Below are positions 31,641-38,488 of a DNA stretch of 38,488 nucleotides, one piece after another (positions within the stretch are counted from its first letter, which is position 1; every line of letters starts with the position of its first letter). The notes under the pieces are model-generated. The model saw only the letters and a program-made list of their open reading frames with translations. It did not search any database and was not told the DNA's origin. Made by a program: the position numbers and the translations under genes. This DNA comes from CAYJSJ01 sp964373065. Its GTDB lineage: Bacteria > Patescibacteriota > Gracilibacteria > Peribacterales > Peribacteraceae. The DNA is taken from contig CAYJSJ010000010.1 in NCBI GenBank assembly GCA_964373065.1, positions 1 to 38,488 of the forward strand, given 5' to 3'.

Positions 31641-33506
31641 ATGCCTGCCGTCCGCACCAGCATCGCCGCACTCTTTGCCATCGTTGCGATCGGAGGAGGG
31701 GGATTGTTTGCGCAAATCACAGGTACCGAAACGGAGACGATCGAAGTCCCCATCGGATCGATCTTTGAAATACAGGGAGCGGCAACTATGGGCGCAACAT
31801 ATAACTGGACACTGACGCAGGGAGAGGAATTTATGGAAGCTGGCAGAGACACGATGTTTCGGACACGCTTTTCCAGAGCAGGCACATACGCGCTCGCCGC
31901 AGAGGCGACGATCGATACTACCACCGTCACGCGCCTCTTTCGTATCGAAGTCGCGCAAGTGCGCGCAGAGGAACTTTCGGTTCCCGTCTCTACGGATGTT
32001 CCCGTAACGCTTCTGCCTGCACCCAAAAACGGTACGGTGCCTATCACCCAAGACCAACAGGTACTGCGCATCGCTCCGGTCGGTGAAGATAGTGACATTC
32101 TTGCCGTGGATTTCGATACCTCCTCAGATAGCAACGGCGACGGCAACCCCCAGAATGACGAAGATACCAGTGGAACACTCTTCCGGTCGGAAGGCAGTAC
32201 CCTCCACGTGTGGTTTGTGGGCGGCAAGGCACGAACTATCCGCATAGGAGCTCTTACGAAGGAAAAGAAATCGCTCTTTGCCACCGTACGCATAGGGAAC
32301 GGCAATGACCCCGTACTCCAGCAGGATTCTTCTGAACCGGCAGTGCCGCTCCCAACTTTGGCTACAAATTCCGGCAGGAAAATCCTCGTACTCAAAAGCG
32401 ATAACGGCGACGTTCAGTTAGCGCTCAGCCTCCCCGTAGAAGACGATCTTTCTGAGCTACTCCTCGTGTGGGATTTCGGTGACGGAACGTCGAGTTTGCT
32501 GGACCGACCGATCCACACGTACGCAGAATCCGGCACATACGGGGTGACTGTAGAAATCAGGGAACTTGGAACAGGTGCCGTACGGGAGAAGGTCTCCGAC
32601 ACACTGCTCATCAATAGATTACGCGAAGAGGTGCCTGATCCTGCTCCCAACAAGGAAACGTCCGGCGGGAGCTCGTTTTTTGGCATCGTCCTCAAGCTCC
32701 TTCTTGGACTCATCGTATCGGGAGCTATCGGGGCACTCGCAGTCTTCGTCGCGGGTGCAGTGAAACGTCGCGGATTTTCCCTAGAAAAAACGATGGAACA
32801 TGCGGAGAAGACGCTCGTGAGAACACCGCAAGAAACTGTTTCTGTGGCTGCTCCTCCCATGGAGATTACCGCCGAAGAAGTACGTGAGGAACGCATGCCC
32901 GAAGTACTATCTCCTCCAGTGGAATTTGATGGCGAAGCCCTGGAGCAAGAGTCCCCTACACCTCTGGAGGAAACACAGCCGATTGCCTCGGAAGAACCGG
33001 ATGCTTCAGCAACGTTGAAAGTATCAGAGACACCTTCGTGGCTTACAGATGGTCTCAACGAAGCGGAAGTGGAAGATCCCCCGCAAGAAGAACCACGGGA
33101 TTTTAACGAGCAATCGCCTCCCCCGCCGGGGGAAGAAAATGATCCCCCCATCGATGCATACGCACCGAATGGTGCCCACACGCCACTTGAACCTTCACCG
33201 GAAGAACTAAAGATAGAACCGGAAAATGCCCCGAACTGGCTACAGGCAGGAATAGCAAAAGCAGAAGAGCAAGGCCAAGCGCCCCACACGCCTCCGCCGG
33301 CAAAGCTTCAAGAATCGCACGTGCCTACGACACAGGAAAAAGTACCTGAGCCTTCGCCGCTCGATGAGACAGTTGCACTCGTAAAGGCAGAAGACATTCT
33401 TCCACTGGAAGCGGATGCCTCTTCTTCACCAAAAAACTCTATTACAAAGGAAACTGATACGCCGCAGGCGCAGCTACCTTCCGATGCCGAAAACAAAGGC
33501 AGTTGA
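31641..33506 (+). CDS. PKD-domain single-pass membrane protein with acidic Pro-rich tail
   Basis: A 621-residue protein downstream of the pilin gene. A signal peptide (IAALFAIVAIGGGGLFAQ) leads to beta-rich extracellular domains; one is PKD-like (LLVWDFGDGTSSLLDRPIHT then YAESGTYGVTVEI, near residue 272). A second candidate lies near residue 45 (ATYNWTLTQGE, RAGTYALAAEA). A calcium-loop-like segment rich in Asp (DTSSDSNGDGNPQNDEDTSG) lies between. The membrane helix is at about 346-372 (IVLKLLLGLIVSGAIGALAV), followed by KRRG and a 240-residue cytoplasmic tail rich in Glu and Pro with the repeated motif P-x-W-L-x-x-G (at 465 and 531). It could be a pilus or surface adhesin partner; that is inferred from operon position. 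Confidence 0.75.
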   Translation: MPAVRTSIAALFAIVAIGGGGLFAQITGTETETIEVPIGSIFEIQGAATMGATYNWTLTQGEEFMEAGRDTMFRTRFSRAGTYALAAEATIDTTTVTRLFRIEVAQVRAEELSVPVSTDVPVTLLPAPKNGTVPITQDQQVLRIAPVGEDSDILAVDFDTSSDSNGDGNPQNDEDTSGTLFRSEGSTLHVWFVGGKARTIRIGALTKEKKSLFATVRIGNGNDPVLQQDSSEPAVPLPTLATNSGRKILVLKSDNGDVQLALSLPVEDDLSELLLVWDFGDGTSSLLDRPIHTYAESGTYGVTVEIRELGTGAVREKVSDTLLINRLREEVPDPAPNKETSGGSSFFGIVLKLLLGLIVSGAIGALAVFVAGAVKRRGFSLEKTMEHAEKTLVRTPQETVSVAAPPMEITAEEVREERMPEVLSPPVEFDGEALEQESPTPLEETQPIASEEPDASATLKVSETPSWLTDGLNEAEVEDPPQEEPRDFNEQSPPPPGEENDPPIDAYAPNGAHTPLEPSPEELKIEPENAPNWLQAGIAKAEEQGQAPHTPPPAKLQESHVPTTQEKVPEPSPLDETVALVKAEDILPLEADASSSPKNSITKETDTPQAQLPSDAENKGS

Positions 33507-33560
33507 TGGAGCGTCTCGGATGTATCAAATAGCAGTCCTACGGGGCATTCCATCGGCGAT

Positions 33561-34217
33561 ATGTTCAGACCTTTACAGAGCCCTCCGCATGGAGCAGGAT
33601 CGAAGCACATGATCAGCGGTGGAATTTTTGGCCGAAAGCAAGCACCAGCGGAAAGCGACGACGTGCTCCAAAGCTCGCCACAGTGCAAAGCACTGCTCGA
33701 GGGTATGGGACTCCACGAGAGCCGGGATCTCCGAGCGCTCCTCTCGGAAGTTCTCGGGCATTCCACCAAAGGCAGTGAACGCGATGCATACTTTCGTTCG
33801 CAGCCCATCCAAGAAAGACTTGCACCCGTGCTCCAAGAGAAATTCGAACGATCCTGCGCATTCGCCGTGCTGCTAGAAAAGGATACGCTCATCCAAGCGA
33901 TCGCAGACGAGATCGATAACTCCCCCGTACGCTTGAGCAGTTCCGGGAGGACGATCTTCCGCCTCGAGACCATCGTTGCCGGTTTTCTTCGTGCGGAGTG
34001 CAAAACAGAAATGGGTCCCTTCGAAAGCAATCTTCTCCGTACAAAGCTAAGCGATATACTCACATCGAGTGATTTAAACGACCATAGCAGAGAGCAATTT
34101 GTCCGCGAAGCATTTGGCAGTGCAGCATTTGCCCTCAGAAAGCGGGGGGAAATGCTATCGCCAAGCCGCTTTTCCGCAATCAGCTTCGGAGACAGCGCAT
34201 CAGAAAATGCAATATGA
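33561..34217 (+). CDS. Hypothetical helical protein after the PKD gene
   Basis: A 218-residue soluble protein, no family recognised. Apart from a basic Pro/Gly start it is helical (ESRDLRALLSEVLGH, ERLAPVLQEKFERSCAFAVL, DTLIQAIADEIDN, FRLETIVAGFLRAE). A second possible start is ATG 33609 (MISGGIFGRK), since the first 16 residues look unstructured. It begins 54 bases after the PKD gene with no visible promoter, so it may belong to the pilin operon. The antisense frame over the same stretch is a shadow. Confidence 0.55.
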   Translation: MFRPLQSPPHGAGSKHMISGGIFGRKQAPAESDDVLQSSPQCKALLEGMGLHESRDLRALLSEVLGHSTKGSERDAYFRSQPIQERLAPVLQEKFERSCAFAVLLEKDTLIQAIADEIDNSPVRLSSSGRTIFRLETIVAGFLRAECKTEMGPFESNLLRTKLSDILTSSDLNDHSREQFVREAFGSAAFALRKRGEMLSPSRFSAISFGDSASENAI

Positions 34218-34303
34218 GCCATAGACACCGGCTCTCTGGTGATTGGTCTGCGAGTTTTTCCTTTGGAGAATACTAGGGGGGCGGTACCATTGCGGTCACT
34301 CGT

Positions 34304-34323
34304 GGCGGGTGTAGCTCAGTTGG
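34304..34323 (+). pseudogene. 5' fragment of tRNA-His
   Basis: Twenty bases identical to the first 20 of the tRNA-His at 34393 (acceptor 5' strand and start of the D arm), then the match ends. The copies are 89 bases apart. Immediately after the break is a hairpin, GGATCGC-GTA-GCGATCC (34328-34344). Confidence 0.8.
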
Positions 34324-34327
34324 CCTA

Positions 34328-34344
34328 GGATCGCGTAGCGATCC
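34328..34344. other. Hairpin after the tRNA-His fragment
   Basis: Seven-bp perfect stem GGATCGC / GCGATCC with loop GTA, located between the partial and complete tRNA-His copies. No T-run follows. Confidence 0.65.
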
Positions 34345-34392
34345 GTACTATAAAGGGCGACGCGGTGCATCTCCAAAGTACAGTATACGTAT

Positions 34393-34470
34393 GGCGGGTG
34401 TAGCTCAGTTGGTTAGAGCGTCTGGTTGTGGCCCAGAAGGTCAAGGGTTCAACCCCCTTCACTCGCCCCA
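34393..34470 (+). tRNA. tRNA-His (GTG anticodon)
   Basis: Full cloverleaf: G-1 at 34393, acceptor GCGGGTG with CACTCGC (one G-T pair), D arm GCTC...GAGC, anticodon stem TCTGG/CCAGA around loop TTGTGGC (anticodon GTG), T arm AAGGG-TTCAACC-CCCTT. The extra G-1 opposite C73 is the identity mark of tRNA-His. CCA is encoded. It lies about 470 bases upstream of hisS, whose product charges it. Confidence 0.95.
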
Positions 34471-34588
34471 GTCACATTCATGTGACGAGGCTCGCCCCAG
34501 AACCAAACTTTTGGAGGAATGAAATACAGAATCTCTCATCAACACTTTTGGGCAATACATCTCTATAGCCATAAAGGAAGATGTTGAG

Positions 34589-34825
34589 ATGTTTTTTGCA
34601 GCCATGACTCCTATCTTGCAGGCAAATGGAGCGCCACAAGGAAGTGCCGACGCTCTTTTTCATGCTATTGCAGAAACCGGAGTAAAACATGCAATGATAA
34701 GGTGTGGAATCACACCAACGAAATTTGAAAGAATACACAACGAAATGGACTTCGAGATTCAGAGTGAACATAGCAGAATTTCACAGATTGTGCTCGATCA
34801 GACTTACAAGATGCTACATAGCTGA
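34589..34825 (+). CDS. Small hypothetical ORF between tRNA-His and hisS
   Basis: A possible 78-residue protein, MFFAAMTPILQANGAPQGSA onward, mostly helical, no family recognised. The frame is open upstream to 34521 without a usual start codon, while a good GGAGG plus ATG (34513-34521 region) opens a different frame that stops after 23 codons; a one-base frameshift could join them. It may therefore be a decayed gene. Outside this ORF the 34471-34941 stretch shows nothing else. Confidence 0.3.
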   Translation: MFFAAMTPILQANGAPQGSADALFHAIAETGVKHAMIRCGITPTKFERIHNEMDFEIQSEHSRISQIVLDQTYKMLHS

Positions 34826-34941
34826 TGATCTTGATTCGTTCAGAGAAGCCGAACTCCGTGGAAGAGGTGTCCCAGAAGGCTCTACTTTCCCCCTTGGCGG
34901 GAAATCCACGAACTGATAGGCTAAGGGGCACTATTGCTTCC

Positions 34942-36285
34942 ATGTCGCAGCCTACGTTTCGCACTCCCAAAGGCACGAGTGATGTTCTCCCCGAAGATCA
35001 TCAGTACCAAACGTACATAAAGAAAGCCGTCCGCCACCGTTGCAGACAGGCCGGGTTCAAGCGAATCGACCCGCCGATGTTTGAAAAACGTGATGTGTTT
35101 GAACGCGGGATCGGCGCGCACACCGACATCGTGGAGAAGGAGCTCTTCCTCGTCTCCTCTCACCACAGCGAAGAGGGCGCGGATACCTTTGCCCTGCGCC
35201 CGGAGTTCACTGCGGGGATCTGCCGCGCCTACATAGAACACGGCATGCAGCAGCTGCCGCAACCTGTAGAACTCTATTCCATCGGCCCCTGCTTTCGGCA
35301 TGATCGTCCGCAGAAGGGGCGTTACCGGCAGTTCCACCAGTTCAGCATAGAAGTAATAGGGCTCAGCGATCCATCCTTGGATGCGCAGCTGATCCATGTG
35401 TGCAACAAAATCTTCAATGACCTGAAGATAGAAAACCGGCTTATCATGCAGCTCAATAACATCGGCTCGGCCGACAATCGCAAAGCATATGTTGCGGCAT
35501 TGAAGGACTACTTCATCGGCAAAGAACGAAATCTTCCCGCGCTTGATCGCGAGAGACTCTCCAGTAATCCCCTCCGGCTGCTGGATTCCAAAGAGGAAGA
35601 CACGCGGATCCTGCTCAAAAACGCTCCGACGCTTGCGCAGTTTATAGACGAGGAGAGTACGAAGTACCACGAAACGCTCAAGGAATACCTCGACGAACTT
35701 GGCGCAATATATGTCGAAAATACGATGCTCGTTCGCGGACTCGATTATTACAATCAAACGGTCTTTGAGTACTGGGACAAAGAAACCGGAGGACAGAACG
35801 CCGTAGGGGGCGGGGGGCGCTATGACCCGCTCATAGAAATGCTCGGTGGATCAAAGACACCCGCTGTCGGCTTTGCCGGAGGCATGGAACGCATCATCTA
35901 CCAGATGAAACAAGCAGGCGTGCAAGCGCCGAACAGAGACCAGATCGACGTGTTCGTCGCGCAACTCGGACCGGAAGCCAAGAAACAGTGTCTCAAACTT
36001 ATTTCGGAGCTGCGCGACCTTGGCGTCCACACGCTCGGCGCTCTGGGCGAAGCAAGCCTTAAGAGCCAGATGCGTCTAGCAGACAAGTTTCAGGCAAGGT
36101 TCACGCTGCTCCTTGGGGAACTGGAAGTGAAGCGATCCACCATCATCCTCCGAGATATGGCTGCGGGAAAACAGCAAGAGATCAAGATCAACGAAGCAAT
36201 TCCGCTCATTATAGAACAGCTCGGAACAGAAAAGCTGGACACCTATACGCTCCGTGATCAGTTTTCCGAACAGGACGAAGATTGA
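34942..36285 (+). CDS. hisS: Histidyl-tRNA synthetase
   Basis: A 447-residue class II synthetase that charges tRNA-His. TFRTPKGTSDVLPEDH is the usual N-terminus. Motif 1 region is FKRIDPPMFEKRDVFERGIG; TFALRPEFTAGICRAYIEH and SIGPCFRHDRPQKGRYRQFH cover motif 2; the histidine motifs are VRGLDYYNQTVFEYW and NAVGGGGRYDPL; motif 3 is AVGFAGGMERII. The C-terminal anticodon-binding domain (DVFVAQLGPEAKKQCLKLIS... to IIEQLG) is intact. The ATG at 34942 is chosen over 34825 because the conserved N-terminus starts there. The stop codon sits within a hairpin. Confidence 0.94.
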   Translation: MSQPTFRTPKGTSDVLPEDHQYQTYIKKAVRHRCRQAGFKRIDPPMFEKRDVFERGIGAHTDIVEKELFLVSSHHSEEGADTFALRPEFTAGICRAYIEHGMQQLPQPVELYSIGPCFRHDRPQKGRYRQFHQFSIEVIGLSDPSLDAQLIHVCNKIFNDLKIENRLIMQLNNIGSADNRKAYVAALKDYFIGKERNLPALDRERLSSNPLRLLDSKEEDTRILLKNAPTLAQFIDEESTKYHETLKEYLDELGAIYVENTMLVRGLDYYNQTVFEYWDKETGGQNAVGGGGRYDPLIEMLGGSKTPAVGFAGGMERIIYQMKQAGVQAPNRDQIDVFVAQLGPEAKKQCLKLISELRDLGVHTLGALGEASLKSQMRLADKFQARFTLLLGELEVKRSTIILRDMAAGKQQEIKINEAIPLIIEQLGTEKLDTYTLRDQFSEQDED

Positions 36286-36302
36286 ACAAATTTTTTGTTC
36301 AA
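36282..36302 (+). terminator. AT-rich palindrome at the hisS stop, weak terminator candidate
   Basis: TTGAACAAA-TTT-TTTGTTCAA, 9-bp perfect arms, overlapping the hisS TGA and followed by GTTTTATGG. Low G+C makes it a weak terminator. The same half-site TTGAACAAATTT occurs at 1164 and 30846. Confidence 0.4.
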
Positions 36303-36320
36303 GTTTTATGGCTTCATAAC

Positions 36321-36358
36321 TCTATATATCAAGATTTTTGACACCTTTGGCATGCGTC
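36321..36358. repeat. Downstream copy of the gyrB 3' end
   Basis: Thirty-eight bases match 36409-36446 with one mismatch (A versus G at 36343). The other copy holds the last codons of gyrB (HAKGVKNLDI and stop), so this is a duplicated gene tail 50 bases beyond the real one. Confidence 0.9.
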
Positions 36359-36387
36359 CCCGAAGAACGCCTTCGGCGTCGACGGGG
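36358..36387. other. Stem-loop between hisS and gyrB
   Basis: Outer arms CCCCG/CGGGG and inner arms ACGCC/GGCGT with loop TTC. It lies between the two copies of the gyrB tail. No T-run on either side, so a pure stem-loop or a weak bidirectional barrier. Confidence 0.5.
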
Positions 36388-36408
36388 CGGGACCCGTGAT
36401 GATGCCAT

Positions 36409-36446
36409 TCTATATATCAAGATTTTTGACGCCTTTGGCATGCGTC
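36409..36446. repeat. gyrB 3'-end copy within the gene
   Basis: Contains the gyrB stop codon and its last codons; pairs with 36321-36358. Confidence 0.9.
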
Positions 36447-38428
36447 TGTATGAACTTCCTGCGGGGAGCTACCTCGCTACCCATGAGGGTAGTGAATGTG
36501 GCGTCTGCGGCTTCCGCATCTTCCATAGTGACACGAAGCATTGTGCGATGCTCCGGATCCATCGTAGTATCCCAGAGCTGATCGGGGTTCATCTCTCCAA
36601 GACCTTTGTAGCGCTGGATGGCAACTTTTGATGGTTTTTTCACGGCACCCTTCGCATCATCCTGCTCTCCCTCAACTTCCTCGGCATCTTCCTCGGTTTC
36701 CTCGGCATCCTTTGCCGTGACACCAAGCTCTTTTAGTGCAGAATCTTTTTGTTCGTCTGTGTAGACGTAACGCACATCTTTCCCCTTTGCGATCTTGTAG
36801 AGCGGAGGCTGCGCAATGTAGAGGAACCCCGCATCGATGAGTTCGGGGAAGTACCGGAAAAAGAGCGTGAGGAGCAGCGTGCGGATGTGGGCTCCGTCCA
36901 CATCGGCGTCCGTCATGATGACGATACGATGGTACCGCAGTCTGCCCAAGTCTTTGATGTCCCCGACGCCGACGCCGAGAGCGATGATCAAAGATTTTAT
37001 TTCGTTATTGGCGAGCATTTTATCAAGCCGCGCTTGTTCGACATTCAAGATTTTCCCGCGGAGCGGGAGGATAGCTTGGAACTCACGGTTACGGCCTTGC
37101 TTGGCAGAACCTCCTGCAGAATCTCCCTCGACGATGAAGAGCTCGCATTCTGCGGGATTACGGCAGCTGCAATCTGCCAGTTTACCGGGCAGCGTCATGC
37201 CCTCGAGTGCGCCTTTGCGTATCACACTGTCTCTCGCAGCGCGGGCGGCGAGCCGCGCGCGGGCGGCCAAGCTGCACTTGGCGACTATTTCCTTGGCCTC
37301 CGAAGGATGTTCTTCCATGTACTCGGCAAGCTTCTCGTTGACCACGGTTTCCACTGCGGTCTTCATTTCGGCATTGCCGAGCTTTGCTTTGGTCTGCCCC
37401 TCGAACTGCGGCTCCCGAAGACGTACCGCAATAACGGCGGTGAGCCCCTCGCGCACGTCATCCGCGGTGAGGTTCTCTTCCTTTTCTTTCAGAAGCCCTT
37501 GGCTCCTTGCATACGCGTTGATCGTACGCGTGAGGGCGGATTTGAATCCGGTGAGATGATGACCGCCTTCGTGCGTATGAATGTTGTTGGCGAAACAGAT
37601 GACATTCTCCTGAAACGCCTGCGTGTACTGCATTCCTACTTCCACAAATCCGTCGGAGGTATCTTTTTCGAACCATATCGGCGCTCCTATGGATTCTTTG
37701 GATTCATTCAAGTGCCGAACGTACGCAGCTACCCCTCCTTGGAACGAGAAACGATAGAGACGGGGGTGCTTTTGGTCTTCCTCGGGACGAGTCTTCCGCT
37801 CATCGAGGACGGCAAGCGTAATGCCGCGCGTAAGGTAGGACTGCTGACGGAACCTCGTCATGAGCATGCTCATGCTGTATTCGATCGCATCGAAAATAGA
37901 ATCGTCCGGCCAGAAGCGAATCATGGTACCGCGTTTGTTCGTTTTGCCTTCGGTTTTCATGGCATACGCCGGTTGACCCCTCTTGTATTCCTGATGATGG
38001 ATTTTCCCGTCGCGGTAGACTTCCGCCCGCATCTTGTTACTGAGAGCGTTTACGACGGAAGAACCGACACCGTGGAGCCCCCCGGAGACTTTGTATCCGG
38101 AATCGTCTCCTCCGAATTTTCCCCCGGAATGCAGCGTAGTCAGTACGATTTCCAGCGCCGGCTTCTTGAGCTTTGGGTGAAGATCCACGGGGATGCCGCG
38201 CCCGTTATCCTCCACTTCCACCGAGCCGTCATCGTGCAGCGTCACCGTGATCGTATCGCAGTGACCTGCCATGGCTTCGTCGATTGCGTTATCCACGATC
38301 TCGTATACGCAGTGATGGAGCCCCCGCGTATCGGTGGAGCCGATGTACATCCCCGGCCGCTTGCGCACGGGTTCTAAGCCCTCAAGAACCTGTATCTGCT
38401 CTGCGGAATATGCGTCTTTTTTGGCCAT
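36410..38428 (-). CDS. gyrB: DNA gyrase subunit B
   Basis: A 672-residue type IIA topoisomerase ATPase subunit. The GHKL domain has YEIVDNAIDEAMAGHCD, VEDNGRGIPVDLHPK, TLHSGGKFGGDDSGYKVSGG and LHGVGSSVVNALS. The transducer follows with QTKAKLGN. TOPRIM is ELFIVEGDSAGGSAKQGRNR, with IMTDADVDGAHIRTLLLTLF and the C-terminal RYKGLGEMNPDQLWDTTMDP. Between TOPRIM halves there is an acidic low-complexity insert (KDAEETEEDAEEVEGEQDD). ParE is an alternative, but the FGGDDSGYK and KNLDI end fit GyrB better. The ATG at 38428 is chosen because the family starts MAKKDAYSAEQIQVLEGLEP and a promoter lies 10 bases upstream. Confidence 0.93.
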   Translation of the reverse strand: MAKKDAYSAEQIQVLEGLEPVRKRPGMYIGSTDTRGLHHCVYEIVDNAIDEAMAGHCDTITVTLHDDGSVEVEDNGRGIPVDLHPKLKKPALEIVLTTLHSGGKFGGDDSGYKVSGGLHGVGSSVVNALSNKMRAEVYRDGKIHHQEYKRGQPAYAMKTEGKTNKRGTMIRFWPDDSIFDAIEYSMSMLMTRFRQQSYLTRGITLAVLDERKTRPEEDQKHPRLYRFSFQGGVAAYVRHLNESKESIGAPIWFEKDTSDGFVEVGMQYTQAFQENVICFANNIHTHEGGHHLTGFKSALTRTINAYARSQGLLKEKEENLTADDVREGLTAVIAVRLREPQFEGQTKAKLGNAEMKTAVETVVNEKLAEYMEEHPSEAKEIVAKCSLAARARLAARAARDSVIRKGALEGMTLPGKLADCSCRNPAECELFIVEGDSAGGSAKQGRNREFQAILPLRGKILNVEQARLDKMLANNEIKSLIIALGVGVGDIKDLGRLRYHRIVIMTDADVDGAHIRTLLLTLFFRYFPELIDAGFLYIAQPPLYKIAKGKDVRYVYTDEQKDSALKELGVTAKDAEETEEDAEEVEGEQDDAKGAVKKPSKVAIQRYKGLGEMNPDQLWDTTMDPEHRTMLRVTMEDAEAADATFTTLMGSEVAPRRKFIQTHAKGVKNLDI

Positions 38429-38438
38429 ATCACGGTGG

Positions 38439-38467
38439 ATTTTAGAGGGGAACAATGCGGGAAGCAA
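38439..38467 (-). promoter_or_regulatory. Promoter of gyrB
   Basis: On the minus strand TTGCTT (38462-38467), a 17-base spacer and TAAAAT (38439-38444), ending 10 bases before the ATG at 38428. Predicted leader about 4 bases. Confidence 0.55.
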
Positions 38468-38475
38468 CGGTTTGG

Positions 38476-38488
38476 GGGAAATGGGGAA
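38476..38488. repeat. Octanucleotide repeat tract cut by the window edge
   Basis: GGGAAATG followed by GGGAA, the same unit as the six-copy tract in the rsmF-like gene. It continues beyond the window and lies just upstream of the gyrB promoter. Confidence 0.6.

Noticed and set aside
33308..34228. Long open frame on the minus strand over the PKD tail and the next gene
   Set aside because: Ser/Arg-rich composition typical of antisense shadow; the plus-strand frames have promoter, signal peptide and domain evidence.
36358..36387. Stem-loop downstream of gyrB as an intrinsic terminator
   Set aside because: Strong stem but no T-run on either strand, so listed only as a stem-loop.
36749..38377. 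542-residue plus-strand frame opposite gyrB
   Set aside because: Complete shadow of the well-supported gyrB; no family motifs.

Overview
The window is about 38.5 kb of dense bacterial chromosome of moderate G+C. It most likely comes from a Patescibacteria/CPR organism, perhaps Peregrinibacteria-like, although the phylum is inferred from gene style and not proven. Supporting signs are a minimal housekeeping set (ftsK, rpoD-dnaG, leuS, der, hisS, gyrB, ebfC, mltG), a UvrD-type helicase fused to a PD-(D/E)XK nuclease, a CPR-style TraD/VirD4-like ATPase with a TrbC/VirB2-like pilin, and many small membrane proteins of unknown function. TGA is used as an ordinary stop (ftsK, leuS, hisS), which argues against the UGA-glycine lineages (Gracilibacteria, Absconditabacteria).

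Layout. 1-2100: a small winged-helix protein, a C-terminally truncated HlyD-type adaptor and an RmlD-like sugar-nucleotide reductase. 2146-6082: ftsK, a Ham1/RdgB nucleotide pyrophosphatase and two small unknown proteins. 6095-14484: helicase-nuclease, DUF378 protein, the rpoD-dnaG pair and an RsmF-like RNA m5C methyltransferase. 14470-15980: an islet of three small genes whose first two are driven by duplicated promoters. 15991-19128: leuS carrying a large in-frame insertion. 19189-24749: unknown 534-residue protein, der, LOG-family protein, mltG, ebfC and a DUF1622-like membrane protein. 24762-34217: TraD-like ATPase, two cell-wall proteins (RlpA-like and 3D/peptidoglycan-binding), M24 peptidase, pilin and a PKD-domain membrane protein. 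34304-38488: tRNA-His with an upstream 5' fragment copy, hisS and gyrB.

The most striking feature is leuS. Its single open reading frame contains about 206 extra residues at the entrance of the CP1 editing domain. The insert is encoded by a cluster of REP-like palindromes (three exact 51-bp tandem units plus flanking hairpins) followed by a complete-looking Y1/HUH transposase (RAYT-like) domain with its HxH and Tyr motifs. HIGH and KMSKS motifs of the synthetase are intact, so a mobile element appears to be carried inside an essential protein without breaking it. Short tandem repeats with 7-, 8- or 9-bp periods also run in frame through leuS and the rsmF-like gene and fill intergenic gaps, so repeat invasion of coding sequence looks like a general habit of this genome.

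A second theme is promoter placement. At least ten genes have a recognisable -10 hexamer ending only 7-11 bases before the start codon, often with an extended TGC-TATAAT form, and no Shine-Dalgarno sequence can fit. Most transcription units here therefore look leaderless or nearly so.
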